A stretch of DNA of 36,311 nucleotides. It comes from Verrucomicrobiota bacterium (GTDB taxonomy: Bacteria > Verrucomicrobiota > Verrucomicrobiia > Chthoniobacterales > UBA10450). The translations under genes and the position numbers were made by a program. The stretch covers positions 1 to 36,311 of the forward strand of contig QHPC01000165.1 of the NCBI GenBank assembly GCA_003218915.1, written 5' to 3'. Shown here in pieces: positions 19,601 through 26,631 of this stretch (the stretch's first letter is position 1; the number at the start of each line of letters is the position of its first letter). The notes under the pieces are model-generated. The model saw nothing but the letters and a program-made list of their open reading frames with translations, was not told where the DNA came from and ran no database searches.

Positions 19601-20526
19601 ATGGCTCGTTGCTGTTGAGCGGGTTCAGCGGGTTGTTTGGCAACTATAATGACGTTATCCAGAACCACCTTGGTCATGACCCAAGTGGTCGGCTCAAAGA
19701 TCCTATGCATCCGCCAGCCTGGGGCGTGCTGGAACCGTTTTTCGCGCTTTATCAAGGTTGGCGCGGTGAAGGTGGTGCGATCCCGAGTCCGCAACTCATG
19801 GATACGTTCGCCAAGAATTTAATCAGCCCGTATCGAGTTGGTAAACAGCTTTTTTTAGGAGCCGGTGCTCAAATGGCTAGCAGCCTAGGGATCAAGATTC
19901 CTTACAGCGAAGAATACGCCGCTAACAATGAGCGCAATTTCGCCCGCAATCGAATTAGTATGTATGAACAGCTGAACCCAGTCTTAAGAGCACAAGCGGA
20001 GGCCAGGGGTACCCAGCAAGCTACTTATAAGATGGCGGGCCGCAGCCCATTCAGCCCAGTCCGGGACCGCATCATTAATGGACTCTTGGCAGGGCATTCT
20101 GAAGAGGTTAATTCAGCGATTCGGGATTGGTTGACTAAGGTGCCAATCGAACAGCGCAAAGCTGAGTATGACCGAATCAAAGACATTATCGGTGCGAATA
20201 GTCCAATGATGATCGGCAAGTCAAAAACGCCAGAGGCTGTGATGGAATTCCTGAGCTGGGCGCATGACAATTTACCTGAGGCCGAAGCGCGCCGGATTTT
20301 TGCACTTGCCCAGACCTACGCTAAGACAGCGATTGATACCGGGATGGAGCAAAGAAGCAAAGGGTTTAACCAATTGGCCCGACTTGATTATGACCGGTTC
20401 AAGGCACCGGTAGCGCGCTCGCCGTCAGCCCAGGCAGCAAGAGCAGCAGCTCAAGGGCGGCAAGTCATGGCGGAGCTAGCCAGGAGACAGCGAGTCGCTG
20501 AGCAATTGCGCGCGCGGACTCAGTGA
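13690..20526 (+). CDS. Giant (~2278 aa) polyvalent-type protein with Amidase_2-like domain
   Basis: ATG 13690; YIVLHSSDGHEKGD...SSHYYTTKDGRSMHFVPEADTAHHAG...IGIEQEH...VIGHADL (amidase); possible RlpA-like stretch (YGNATTFGD...VDIVTPDGRRLRVPIVDIGPG); proline-rich PPVVPERPPVVPEERPPV linker; C-terminal LPD-like region. Confidence 0.75.
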   Translation: MANGTLSEEVRRKRLAEQWSPAEDEIDQEDVDLENEPVLEEPPPAPEELEPEEPEAKEQPEPERRAAEPAPVSRVPGRVQHFEDYSVPPAPAPPAEPLGPPTKFLGEEGVDITPTPPKIEPAAPAAPEAGFLGEQGVDVVPTAPKIQPGEAVIKPEKPLPPAKPLEPEPEPEVDIPATSYRPGRGGQEPQYIVLHSSDGHEKGDINTLTQGNVSSHYYTTKDGRSMHFVPEADTAHHAGRDRYGGDGNPYTIGIEQEHIDGEEEWSDDQVRATARTVAGIMRRHPDIPLENVIGHADLAGERKQDPLDFPWETFRKYVTTYLRGGEPREAAREGVAKAGPGRVQHFEDYAQTTQVETRDAEGNIILTPVTVEGRPDVTRRARPAGQSEYGYYPGEKREDFVYGNATTFGDAEDRRRYADARAHGLSEAEARAVGDNGRGAASQGGLYTPDTYGVAVPHDVLVERFGNNPAAWRRVRVDIVTPDGRRLRVPIVDIGPGAGPQARRVAADFTPRLAAQIGTEGKFAFKLVPDAGPDVNKDPRMWQSEQSAIAQGIDLSGIAKEHQRFERPQVAGKTMTDEEMARAAVKRDEAMTRQHDIITKLPEAQISWLPDAQQSPVQLFKRLNTRVEGVSDAFRHQYQEQVKTEIIKEAQDFYKEPDPQKAFERATSDANFLTVGEEMGRIIKGITDIKDPTQRAQTLGKLNAELDPAKQYSDIVGLADSADRVASPEYQQQQSQAIAQKKTWIENQLKQNPQLQGTLGEFVAQQGAQILGSASLAWLPPGIRESAFAAQIYGQAKDEFKRDHPDWSEQQLNDAAGKSAFLQLAPQEIVSAAIGGRLGSLTGGIGHPVARITSAVAAHMGIGAGGGVLQQIGANVAAGKPWDEGIDRAAGLAAIQSVPGGIAAGVTHPPVRRAPEVAPERPAVPPEERPPVVPERPPVVPEERPPVAEERPPVTEERPPPVAEERPVVTERPEGHPVAQEPHVVEEQLNKTNQDLFNRYQAQGAIEERLGPADIIRGERPTEFGETPRGAAISAREDEAARALAAGRPEDIASRMARERDLGRIGQLRPIPGARGEGVFAREAPAGWRAVEGERPIDWAHPANAEVLRRAHIVTEEFRPAIEALGARLTHEPGKNYAHLSEEQGFKVNLDPLKLAHNSISEGLTPQQAHERMRAVVDEELIHAADLLAMHEDWQKADPQQKPRLFRQHVTEESRRAMREMFDAYDQARGTGNRRLAAVIERTAQGAYNAYHFPGHGRPMVDFGEIRGYLERNPEAAQQMRGELVRQLIQAGRSGNIREFVPRTLLGRMTNYLRKVLTALKRAYVRFRGGEAGPLIARAIRSVEAKLDGLDAIRRGEAPRIKGTGAEFGERPEAPGKRKISLREAILRAKLGYSTALKGGESAMLDYVPNLARAIRRKPSLVQAYGQRGRLAQLVSAFQSIPGRERARVTREWTDYIRAEQTRKPLPVVGADTMRLLNARKDTAAGIGQLLKELNVHVKDSKGRVRPVRLIGDTYYPWRISDDMRDVFNNRDGNRSNEFNKIVEQEIAAGTVKSREEFVDKFTHAINGEPHSNDHFGNVERAREMRLPYSFYDFSPEAFLRYAGRATDRLAQIGAFGQKLSANGKDMFDLSIEHVNQRGDLSHDAKEKIIDRIVRERNAEFAEGPRSTLDRLGSLGRTTATGLMLSNPQTSFMNFVSGAAQNMVFGGPTSFAKTALQFPFGWKKGLAEARDRNILRANLRNIMDDYDLVTNPNWIERGVRRGTEIGLKLGGQDLTESINRVFAMQQAKEILREFTREYGVKDNPISRARNEFVSRRFGFKHGEDATRSLTALAREGGIGEMSDEFIRQYVMDVHGNYGPGQSPAHILNSPIGKTMFQFQKWGANTSRMMTREYLMPLARAMRSGSMADKGYHILRTLSYFGVGAGLTMPAVAALNALYRRDPQDPTLAEIGKAFSKGDVQTALSYSLKKAYGSLLLSGFSGLFGNYNDVIQNHLGHDPSGRLKDPMHPPAWGVLEPFFALYQGWRGEGGAIPSPQLMDTFAKNLISPYRVGKQLFLGAGAQMASSLGIKIPYSEEYAANNERNFARNRISMYEQLNPVLRAQAEARGTQQATYKMAGRSPFSPVRDRIINGLLAGHSEEVNSAIRDWLTKVPIEQRKAEYDRIKDIIGANSPMMIGKSKTPEAVMEFLSWAHDNLPEAEARRIFALAQTYAKTAIDTGMEQRSKGFNQLARLDYDRFKAPVARSPSAQAARAAAQGRQVMAELARRQRVAEQLRARTQ
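14931..14967 (-). other. Partial match (protospacer-like) to CRISPR spacer 8, with TTC at the PAM position
   Basis: 30/37 identity to spacer 21406-21442; + strand flank 14968-14970 is GAA (TTC on crRNA-sense strand). Confidence 0.8.
20314..20351 (-). other. Partial match (protospacer-like) to CRISPR spacer 1
   Basis: 34/38 identity to spacer 20951-20988; adjacent + flank is AAG, not GAA. Confidence 0.85.
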
Positions 20527-20876
20527 ATGTGCTTCTGATCGTAAGCAATCATCCATTTGTCCGCAATTTCTTCGACGCGGTCAAAATTGTCGAGGCTAGG
20601 GTAACGTTTCTGCACTGCCACTTTCCAGATATCCAGCTTGCAAAGACCTTCTTCGCTATCGCCATACCCTGATTGGGTCACCTCTTCAGCGGTCACCCCC
20701 GCTTCTTTGCACCACCGTTCGAGGATCGTCCTGTCATTTTCGATGTTGTGGAAATACACGGTCGCCGGCAAAAGCAAGAGAGCACTCAGCAAAGCACCGC
20801 CACTTCTCTTGCGCTGCCAGTACACAAATAAAGCAATGCTAGCGACTAACATTATAATCGACACTGGGATGCTCAT
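20520..20876 (-). CDS. Small protein with N-terminal transmembrane segment, downstream of array
   Basis: MSIPVSIIMLVASIALFVYWQRKRSGGALLSALLLLPATVYF... Confidence 0.5.
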   Translation of the reverse strand: MSIPVSIIMLVASIALFVYWQRKRSGGALLSALLLLPATVYFHNIENDRTILERWCKEAGVTAEEVTQSGYGDSEEGLCKLDIWKVAVQKRYPSLDNFDRVEEIADKWMIAYDQKHIH

Positions 20877-20914
20877 AACTTTATTAATATCGGATAATGC
20901 GGGGATAGCTTTAG

Positions 20915-21545
20915 GTTTCAATCCACGCAGGAGTGTTTAGCTCCTGCGACACATACGCCAAGACAGCGATTGATACCGGGATGGAAGAGTTTCAATCCAC
21001 GCAAGAGCTTTTAACTCCTGCGACTCTGTTCTTCACTAGATGGCTCAGGCTCAAAGTCTTTGTTTCAATCCACGCAGGAGTTTTCAGCTCCTGCGACATT
21101 GGGGTTCTGGTGCGAACCACATTTATCGGAGGCGCATTCGGGTTTCAATCCACGCAAGAGTTTTTACCTCCTGCGACTGTACTAATGTTTCAATCAACGC
21201 GGAGATTTTTAATCTCTGGTTTGTTTGTTTCAATCCACGCAATGACTCGTGGTCACTGCGACCCACTTAGCTCTGGAGGAATACCGGAAGCGGTCCCGTT
21301 TCAATCAACGCAATGACTCGTGGTCACTGCAACCTTAAGCACCGGGTTAAATCCACTCTCGAGCCATTAGTTTCAATCAACGCAATGACTCGTGGTCACT
21401 GCAACACGGCGGTATGCGGATGCTCGCGCGCATGGCCTGAGTGTTTCAATCAACGCAATGACTCGTGGTCACTGCAACTGGATAGATTCGCGTTTCGCCT
21501 CGCTTCCCACCGTCAGTTTCAATCAACGCAATGACTCGTGGCAAC
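20915..21545 (-). CRISPR. Mosaic CRISPR array, 10 repeats; crRNA sense is the minus strand (repeat 3' end ATTGAAAC)
   Basis: Repeat starts (+): 20915, 20989, 21062, 21142, 21187 (degenerate), 21227, 21298, 21370, 21443, 21516 (6 nt shorter). Most spacers 35-44 nt; two short ones of 9 and 4 nt. Confidence 0.97.
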
Positions 21546-21648
21546 ATTTCTTTAGGTATTTTGCGAGCGGCTAACATTTCCTGCTTCTGTAGCTATCTAT
21601 ATCGTCGCAAAATTCCGCGTAATTCCTTGCGCCTCAACACGCGAGCGC

Positions 21649-23763
21649 CTAGCCGTTCTCTTGCATCACTTCGCCGCTCGCATCTAACAATCCGCGCATA
21701 TAGCCCAGGAAATTGTCGTATTGCCCAGGCCGTAACGCATACAGCTCATTACCGATACAATCTGGAGTTAACTTTTCAAACCTGTTGTCCCAGACTTGGA
21801 CGGAGTGCTGCATTAATTCTCGGCTGGTGGGGATCTGGCCGGCTCGCAGTCTGGCAATCAGGCTAGGCTCAGCGACTACAAGCTGAGTGACACTGACGAT
21901 TACCTGGCATCCATCCGCGACCAGCGGATAGTCACCAGCTTTCTCGGCATCACGGATCAGCTCGATTTTGTTCTCGGTTTTTCCAGTGCCTGCGTTCAGT
22001 TCGCGCAGGAGTGCTTCAGTGCAGTGCTCTGGACTGATTTTGCCCTCATCGAACATTTGAGCCAGGACGGCTCGCGGAGTGTCAAATTGAGGATGCAAGC
22101 TAAAAGTGCTGTCATCGGCAATCCGGAAATCCCACACTTCACCGTACTCGTGTTCATTGGAACGGTTCGCTCGGCCGGCGATCTGCAGGATATTGACCAT
22201 CCCGCAGCTTTCGCGATACGCGGTGCGGAAGCTAAAATCAACGCCAGCTTCGACGCAGGAGGTGGCGATTAGAAACCATTCGTTGTCGGCTTTATCAAGC
22301 AGCCGATCGCGCACTCGCTTAACAATGATCGCCCGATCAAACGGAGTCAAAGCGCCAGATAGATGCTCGACACTAAGTCCTGAATCGCGCAGATGACGTG
22401 CGAATACCGCCGCGCTTTGAATCGTGTTAAAGATGACTAGCCGCGGGCCCGGCTTTGACTGCACAAAGGTGGTTAACGTCGCCAAGTCCATTACATCTTT
22501 ACAAGTTTTTATTTCAACTCGCCGAGATTCGAGCGCTGCAGCCTCAACCCGCAGAGCTTCGGGAATCAGCTCGGTAACAACAGGGCGTTCAACTACGGGC
22601 ACAAAATCGTTCAATTGCCAGAAGCGAACCAGTGAACCGGAGCCCAGAACAAGATGACAGCTCCAATCTCGGCACAACTCTGTAAGCCATTTAAACGACT
22701 GCGGCCAAAGCGCAGCGGGGATTGCAGCATGAGCTTCATCAATGAAAATAGCCGAACCCGGTAGTTGGTGTAGTTTGCGCAGACGTGAAATCTTGCAGGC
22801 AGCGAGGGTTTGGAAAAACTGCACAGCGGTCGTAACGATGATCGGGCAATCCCATCGCTGAGTGAGCTGTCGTAAATCGCGGCTATCGAATTCGACCAGA
22901 TGATGATGAGCCGCAACGATCTGTTCAGGGTCTTCTCCCGGTAGTACGAGAGCGCTCCGGTAGACATCGACTGCCTGGTTGATAATGTTGGTATACGGCA
23001 AGACCACAATGACCCGACGCAGGCCACGCTTATGTGCGGTAGCGAGCAGATGCGCCATAACAGCAGTAGTTTTGCCCGAGCCAACGGGCGCATCACAAGC
23101 AACGATCGCATTAGCCAGATCGGCATGGCGGCAAGCGCTATAGATACCGGACCGAATTTTTCCTCGCAGAGCTTCGGCTTCATTTCCTGGAGTCGTAGCA
23201 AGCCCAGCGACGTATCGATCGAGCTGAGCCAACCGTTCAGCGGCTCGCAATGGTTCGCCATCAAGCTCGCGCTCATTGAGATAATTCTGGGCGGTATCGG
23301 AATGGTCTGCGTCAACCAGACAAGAGAGCGCCAGTCTTCGGACCAGACCAGTAAATGGCACATTGGCGACAGAGGTAATTGGCGTAAAGCTCTGGTGGTG
23401 CTGGCCAAGATAATTGGCCAGGAGTTTCTCGGTGCGCTGCCATAATTTTTCCTGCGTGCTTTCATCTATTGCTGGGTCCCGCAGCACAAACTTACGCTTG
23501 GCTTTTTCAACCGGCAATGACGGCAACCCGCAATGATGTGAGTAAGCGAGCAGCGCCGATTCAATAATCTCGTCGAGTTTGCCCAGATCATGGGGAATAG
23601 CGGCGATTACTACTGCACTGACGAATGCCTCACACCATTTCGGCGAGAATGCACCCGCGGCCTCGGTCGCGAAATGGCGTGCATACTTAACGACATTGCC
23701 AACGTGCTCAGCGTAGGTTTGCGCTGGCACGCCAGCTCGAGCGCTATGGGCCAAAGGTGTCAC
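21649..23763 (-). CDS. cas3: Cas3 HD nuclease-helicase
   Basis: IPHDLGKLDE, PVGSGKTTAVMAHLL, FIDEAHAAIP, ATSCVEAGVDFSF, QIAGRANR. Confidence 0.95.
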   Translation of the reverse strand: MTPLAHSARAGVPAQTYAEHVGNVVKYARHFATEAAGAFSPKWCEAFVSAVVIAAIPHDLGKLDEIIESALLAYSHHCGLPSLPVEKAKRKFVLRDPAIDESTQEKLWQRTEKLLANYLGQHHQSFTPITSVANVPFTGLVRRLALSCLVDADHSDTAQNYLNERELDGEPLRAAERLAQLDRYVAGLATTPGNEAEALRGKIRSGIYSACRHADLANAIVACDAPVGSGKTTAVMAHLLATAHKRGLRRVIVVLPYTNIINQAVDVYRSALVLPGEDPEQIVAAHHHLVEFDSRDLRQLTQRWDCPIIVTTAVQFFQTLAACKISRLRKLHQLPGSAIFIDEAHAAIPAALWPQSFKWLTELCRDWSCHLVLGSGSLVRFWQLNDFVPVVERPVVTELIPEALRVEAAALESRRVEIKTCKDVMDLATLTTFVQSKPGPRLVIFNTIQSAAVFARHLRDSGLSVEHLSGALTPFDRAIIVKRVRDRLLDKADNEWFLIATSCVEAGVDFSFRTAYRESCGMVNILQIAGRANRSNEHEYGEVWDFRIADDSTFSLHPQFDTPRAVLAQMFDEGKISPEHCTEALLRELNAGTGKTENKIELIRDAEKAGDYPLVADGCQVIVSVTQLVVAEPSLIARLRAGQIPTSRELMQHSVQVWDNRFEKLTPDCIGNELYALRPGQYDNFLGYMRGLLDASGEVMQENG

Positions 23764-23765
23764 AG

Positions 23766-24662
23766 TTAGAACTGCGCGTGATCAACGTATGTACCGCAAT
23801 CAGCGTAAGTTTTGCCATCTTTACGAGCGACCAGATGTGCCACGCCATTTTCACCGTCCCATTGCGGTATAGTATAATCGGCCTGCGAGATGGAAGGTTG
23901 AGTCAAATCGCCGAGTTTCTTTGGTGTCAGCGCGTCGATCAAGGCCAGTGGTCGACATGAGCCACACGGCTCATTGTGGGTAAAGATGTGCGCATGAATT
24001 ATATCGACCATTGGGCGGGTGACCGAGGCGGTATGCGGGTAAAGATATTTGATCAAGGCCAAGAAAATCTGGATATCGAGAAACGTGCAGCTGCTCTTCT
24101 GCCCGGCGGTCGGATTAACGAAAAGCGGCATCGCATAGAGCCCGTGGACTACTAGCTTTTGTGCGTTAGGAGCCATACCACGATCTTTATTAGCTTCGAC
24201 ACCGGACTTGTTTGTCCATGTAGCAAATTGACAATCAATCGGAGCGACCGATAGCCCGATCCCAAGCTGCAAAGCACCGCAGCGCATAATGTCTGAGCCG
24301 CCCTCTTCCAAGAACGTGTTCCCGAAAAGCGCTCCGTCCCAGAAGCCTGGAGAACTGGATTCGAGCCGTGTTTGGCACTCAGCACGGTCCCGTCCTCGTG
24401 CTTCGAGGATATCATAGCCGGATCCATCAAGGCCAAGCTCTGAGGCAATTTGGAGCCAGACCGGGCCGGTTTTGTTGCCGACCAGATCGCGCGCTTTGCG
24501 TTTGAGCGATACGGCAGAAATTTCGCCTCTGTTATCAGGTCGAATACGTGGCGCTCCGTCATTATTGGGATCGCCATTAGGGTTGGAGTTGCGGACTTCG
24601 ATGATCAGGAGTCCAGTGATAACGGGCAATAGCCCGTTGGAATTATTTTGGATCGTTGTCAT
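23766..24662 (-). CDS. cas7: Cas7 (Csd2-like)
   Basis: GLLIIEVRNSNPNGDPNNDGAPRIRPDNRGEISAVSLKRKARDLV; operon context. Confidence 0.92.
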   Translation of the reverse strand: MTTIQNNSNGLLPVITGLLIIEVRNSNPNGDPNNDGAPRIRPDNRGEISAVSLKRKARDLVGNKTGPVWLQIASELGLDGSGYDILEARGRDRAECQTRLESSSPGFWDGALFGNTFLEEGGSDIMRCGALQLGIGLSVAPIDCQFATWTNKSGVEANKDRGMAPNAQKLVVHGLYAMPLFVNPTAGQKSSCTFLDIQIFLALIKYLYPHTASVTRPMVDIIHAHIFTHNEPCGSCRPLALIDALTPKKLGDLTQPSISQADYTIPQWDGENGVAHLVARKDGKTYADCGTYVDHAQF

Positions 24663-26631
24663 TTTTTATTGTATCTTTGATAGGTTGCAGTGTGTCTGGA
24701 GAACATTGCGTTGATTGAAACGAATTGCCGAGGTGATAGCCGCAGATGAATTTCGCTTTATCAAGCGTAGTCATCTTAGCTGGGAATTGAGTAGGATCGA
24801 TGAGTCCAGAACAAACGTTGATCTGACCCAGTAGATATTTGACCAACCGCAGTTCACATTCAGGCCCGGTAACGCGAACTGTCTGAGCCCAGGCCCGATA
24901 TGGCTGCAGACGAGTATTGGCATTGACAAAAGCATCGAGCGGTCGCGTCAAGGCAGCGTTAAAAAAGGAGTTACCGATAAGTTGTGTAGGCATATCGCCT
25001 TTGCGGACGTGGCGGCAATATTGCAGATGGAGACCATCCATGAGTTGGAGCAGATGCCCCAGTTGCGTGATAGATGTATTCATATAATTTGAGTGCCCGA
25101 TCCGAAAAAGTAGAATGCCGATAAGAGGCATGGCGTTGAGAGCATATTTGCGTGCATCCTCGCCAACGACATAATAGCCATGGCGATTTTCACGCTTGTA
25201 GGTTTGTACTTGGTACCGGCCAATGGCGCTTAGCACACGGCCTATACGCTCAACCAAGAGCGTCAGCGCGCGCTCAGTTTTCTGCCGCGCAAGCGGCGAA
25301 TGCCAGAGAAACACGTCATAAGCATCCGAAGCAGAAAAAGCGTATTGATAATCGCAGCTGAAAACTTCATCAGGATCTGTTTTCCACACCCGGTTGATCG
25401 TTGATGATAGCGCCAGTGGATACGGTGCGCGGCTAGTCAACCAGCGCGGCTTGCTTGTCTTCTTATCCATCACGGGGAGCCGGATTTCTGGCGCGAGCAG
25501 GGCGCCTGCCTGCCATTGCGTGCAAGCCTCAATCAAATCGCGTACATGAATGTCGCGGCAAAGAGCAACCTGCTGCACGCCTCGGCTAACTTTATGGAGT
25601 ACAAGCAACCGAGTAGAAAGCTCAGGATTGGCAGGCAACTTGGCCTTGAGTAATTGAATCGCAGGTTCGCATAGAGCTGCAAAATCGGCGTCAGAAGAAT
25701 CAGTAACGCCAAACATGTCAGCGCTCGGAAAAGTATCGAGCAACTCTCTGTCGCCACCATTGAAATAAGCTATTAAGAGATCAGATTCTTTGGTTTTTTG
25801 ACTTGGCACAGGACACCAGGTTTTACCCTTGCGCGAATCTGCAGTGAGATAATTGAGTGTGGCGCTGACTGATTGCACCAGAGCCATGGAAACAGTGAAA
25901 GCATTGGTCAACTCGTAACGTGAAAGAGCCGAGATCGCGTCAGTATTGAGCGAGTAAAGTTTGAGTTGACCCAAAATTGGTGCGCTCAATGAAGGAAAGG
26001 CATTTGTAATCGCGACATGCTCACCGCTGTAATGATCGATACCGAGCTGTGGAACCGAGACACGGGCCAGAAGATGCTGATTGATTAGCGCGCTGGTTTT
26101 GGAGTGCGCCACACGCGGCTGAATAGGATCACGCAGCGCCGGAATCAAATCGAGATAAAGCGAATATTTTTTGTTCTTGTCATCTTTAAATTTGACCTTC
26201 CTGGCTAGTGAAGACGCTGGCAATAAGGCGACTAATGCCGAATGAAAATCTGTTGCGCTCAGTGTTGAGTTGCCAATTACGTCAAGCAATCGGGTGAAGT
26301 TGATTAGTTCTGGAACTGCGTCAGCAAATTCAACCTGCAACCGTGCGGCGTACTCAAAAGCGCGCAGCGGGCTGCTGTTGAGTTTGCTGGCATCGATTAG
26401 TAGGTTGAATCCCGGAAAGCTGGCCGTGTTCTTAGCTGCGGCATCTTCTCGGATCTTGTGCAGGCCAGTGTCGGTTTTGAGCATTTCCACTTCTACCGGG
26501 AGCCCGCTCTGATCAACGGAAACGACGAACATAGTATCGCCCGGCATCGGAGCAAGACGCGGATGCCATTGCGGACATACGATTCCAAGCCGATCAAGTG
26601 TGCGAGCCGCTTGCACAAGTTCGCTAAACAT
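24643..26631 (-). CDS. cas8: Cas8-like large subunit, divergent I-C type
   Basis: 662 aa between cas5 and cas7; FNGGDRELLDTFPSADMFGV, ALLAPEIRLPVMDKKTSKPRWLTSRAPYPLALSS; mostly context. Confidence 0.75.
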   Translation of the reverse strand: MFSELVQAARTLDRLGIVCPQWHPRLAPMPGDTMFVVSVDQSGLPVEVEMLKTDTGLHKIREDAAAKNTASFPGFNLLIDASKLNSSPLRAFEYAARLQVEFADAVPELINFTRLLDVIGNSTLSATDFHSALVALLPASSLARKVKFKDDKNKKYSLYLDLIPALRDPIQPRVAHSKTSALINQHLLARVSVPQLGIDHYSGEHVAITNAFPSLSAPILGQLKLYSLNTDAISALSRYELTNAFTVSMALVQSVSATLNYLTADSRKGKTWCPVPSQKTKESDLLIAYFNGGDRELLDTFPSADMFGVTDSSDADFAALCEPAIQLLKAKLPANPELSTRLLVLHKVSRGVQQVALCRDIHVRDLIEACTQWQAGALLAPEIRLPVMDKKTSKPRWLTSRAPYPLALSSTINRVWKTDPDEVFSCDYQYAFSASDAYDVFLWHSPLARQKTERALTLLVERIGRVLSAIGRYQVQTYKRENRHGYYVVGEDARKYALNAMPLIGILLFRIGHSNYMNTSITQLGHLLQLMDGLHLQYCRHVRKGDMPTQLIGNSFFNAALTRPLDAFVNANTRLQPYRAWAQTVRVTGPECELRLVKYLLGQINVCSGLIDPTQFPAKMTTLDKAKFICGYHLGNSFQSTQCSPDTLQPIKDTIKNDNDPK
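24684..24721 (+). repeat. Solitary CRISPR-repeat-like element inside the cas8 3' end, antisense to the cas operon
   Basis: GTTGCAGTG-TGTCTGGAGAA-CATTGCGTTGATTGAAAC versus array repeat GTTGCAGTG-ACCACGAGT-CATTGCGTTGATTGAAAC: exact 9-nt and 18-nt flanks, different loop. Confidence 0.85.

Noticed and set aside
21025-21061. Spacer 2 shares GAGCCTGAGCCA with the acidic proline-rich start of the giant gene (~14187)
   Set aside because: Low-complexity 12-mer; likely chance.
21334-21369. Spacer 7 reverse complement encodes FNPVLK, like LNPVLR in the giant protein (~19970)
   Set aside because: Only five or six residues alike and nucleotide identity is poor; not enough to claim a target.
20933-21866. 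Plus-strand ORFs with repeated FQSTQ/NAMTRGHCN peptides
   Set aside because: Translations of the CRISPR repeats, not genes.
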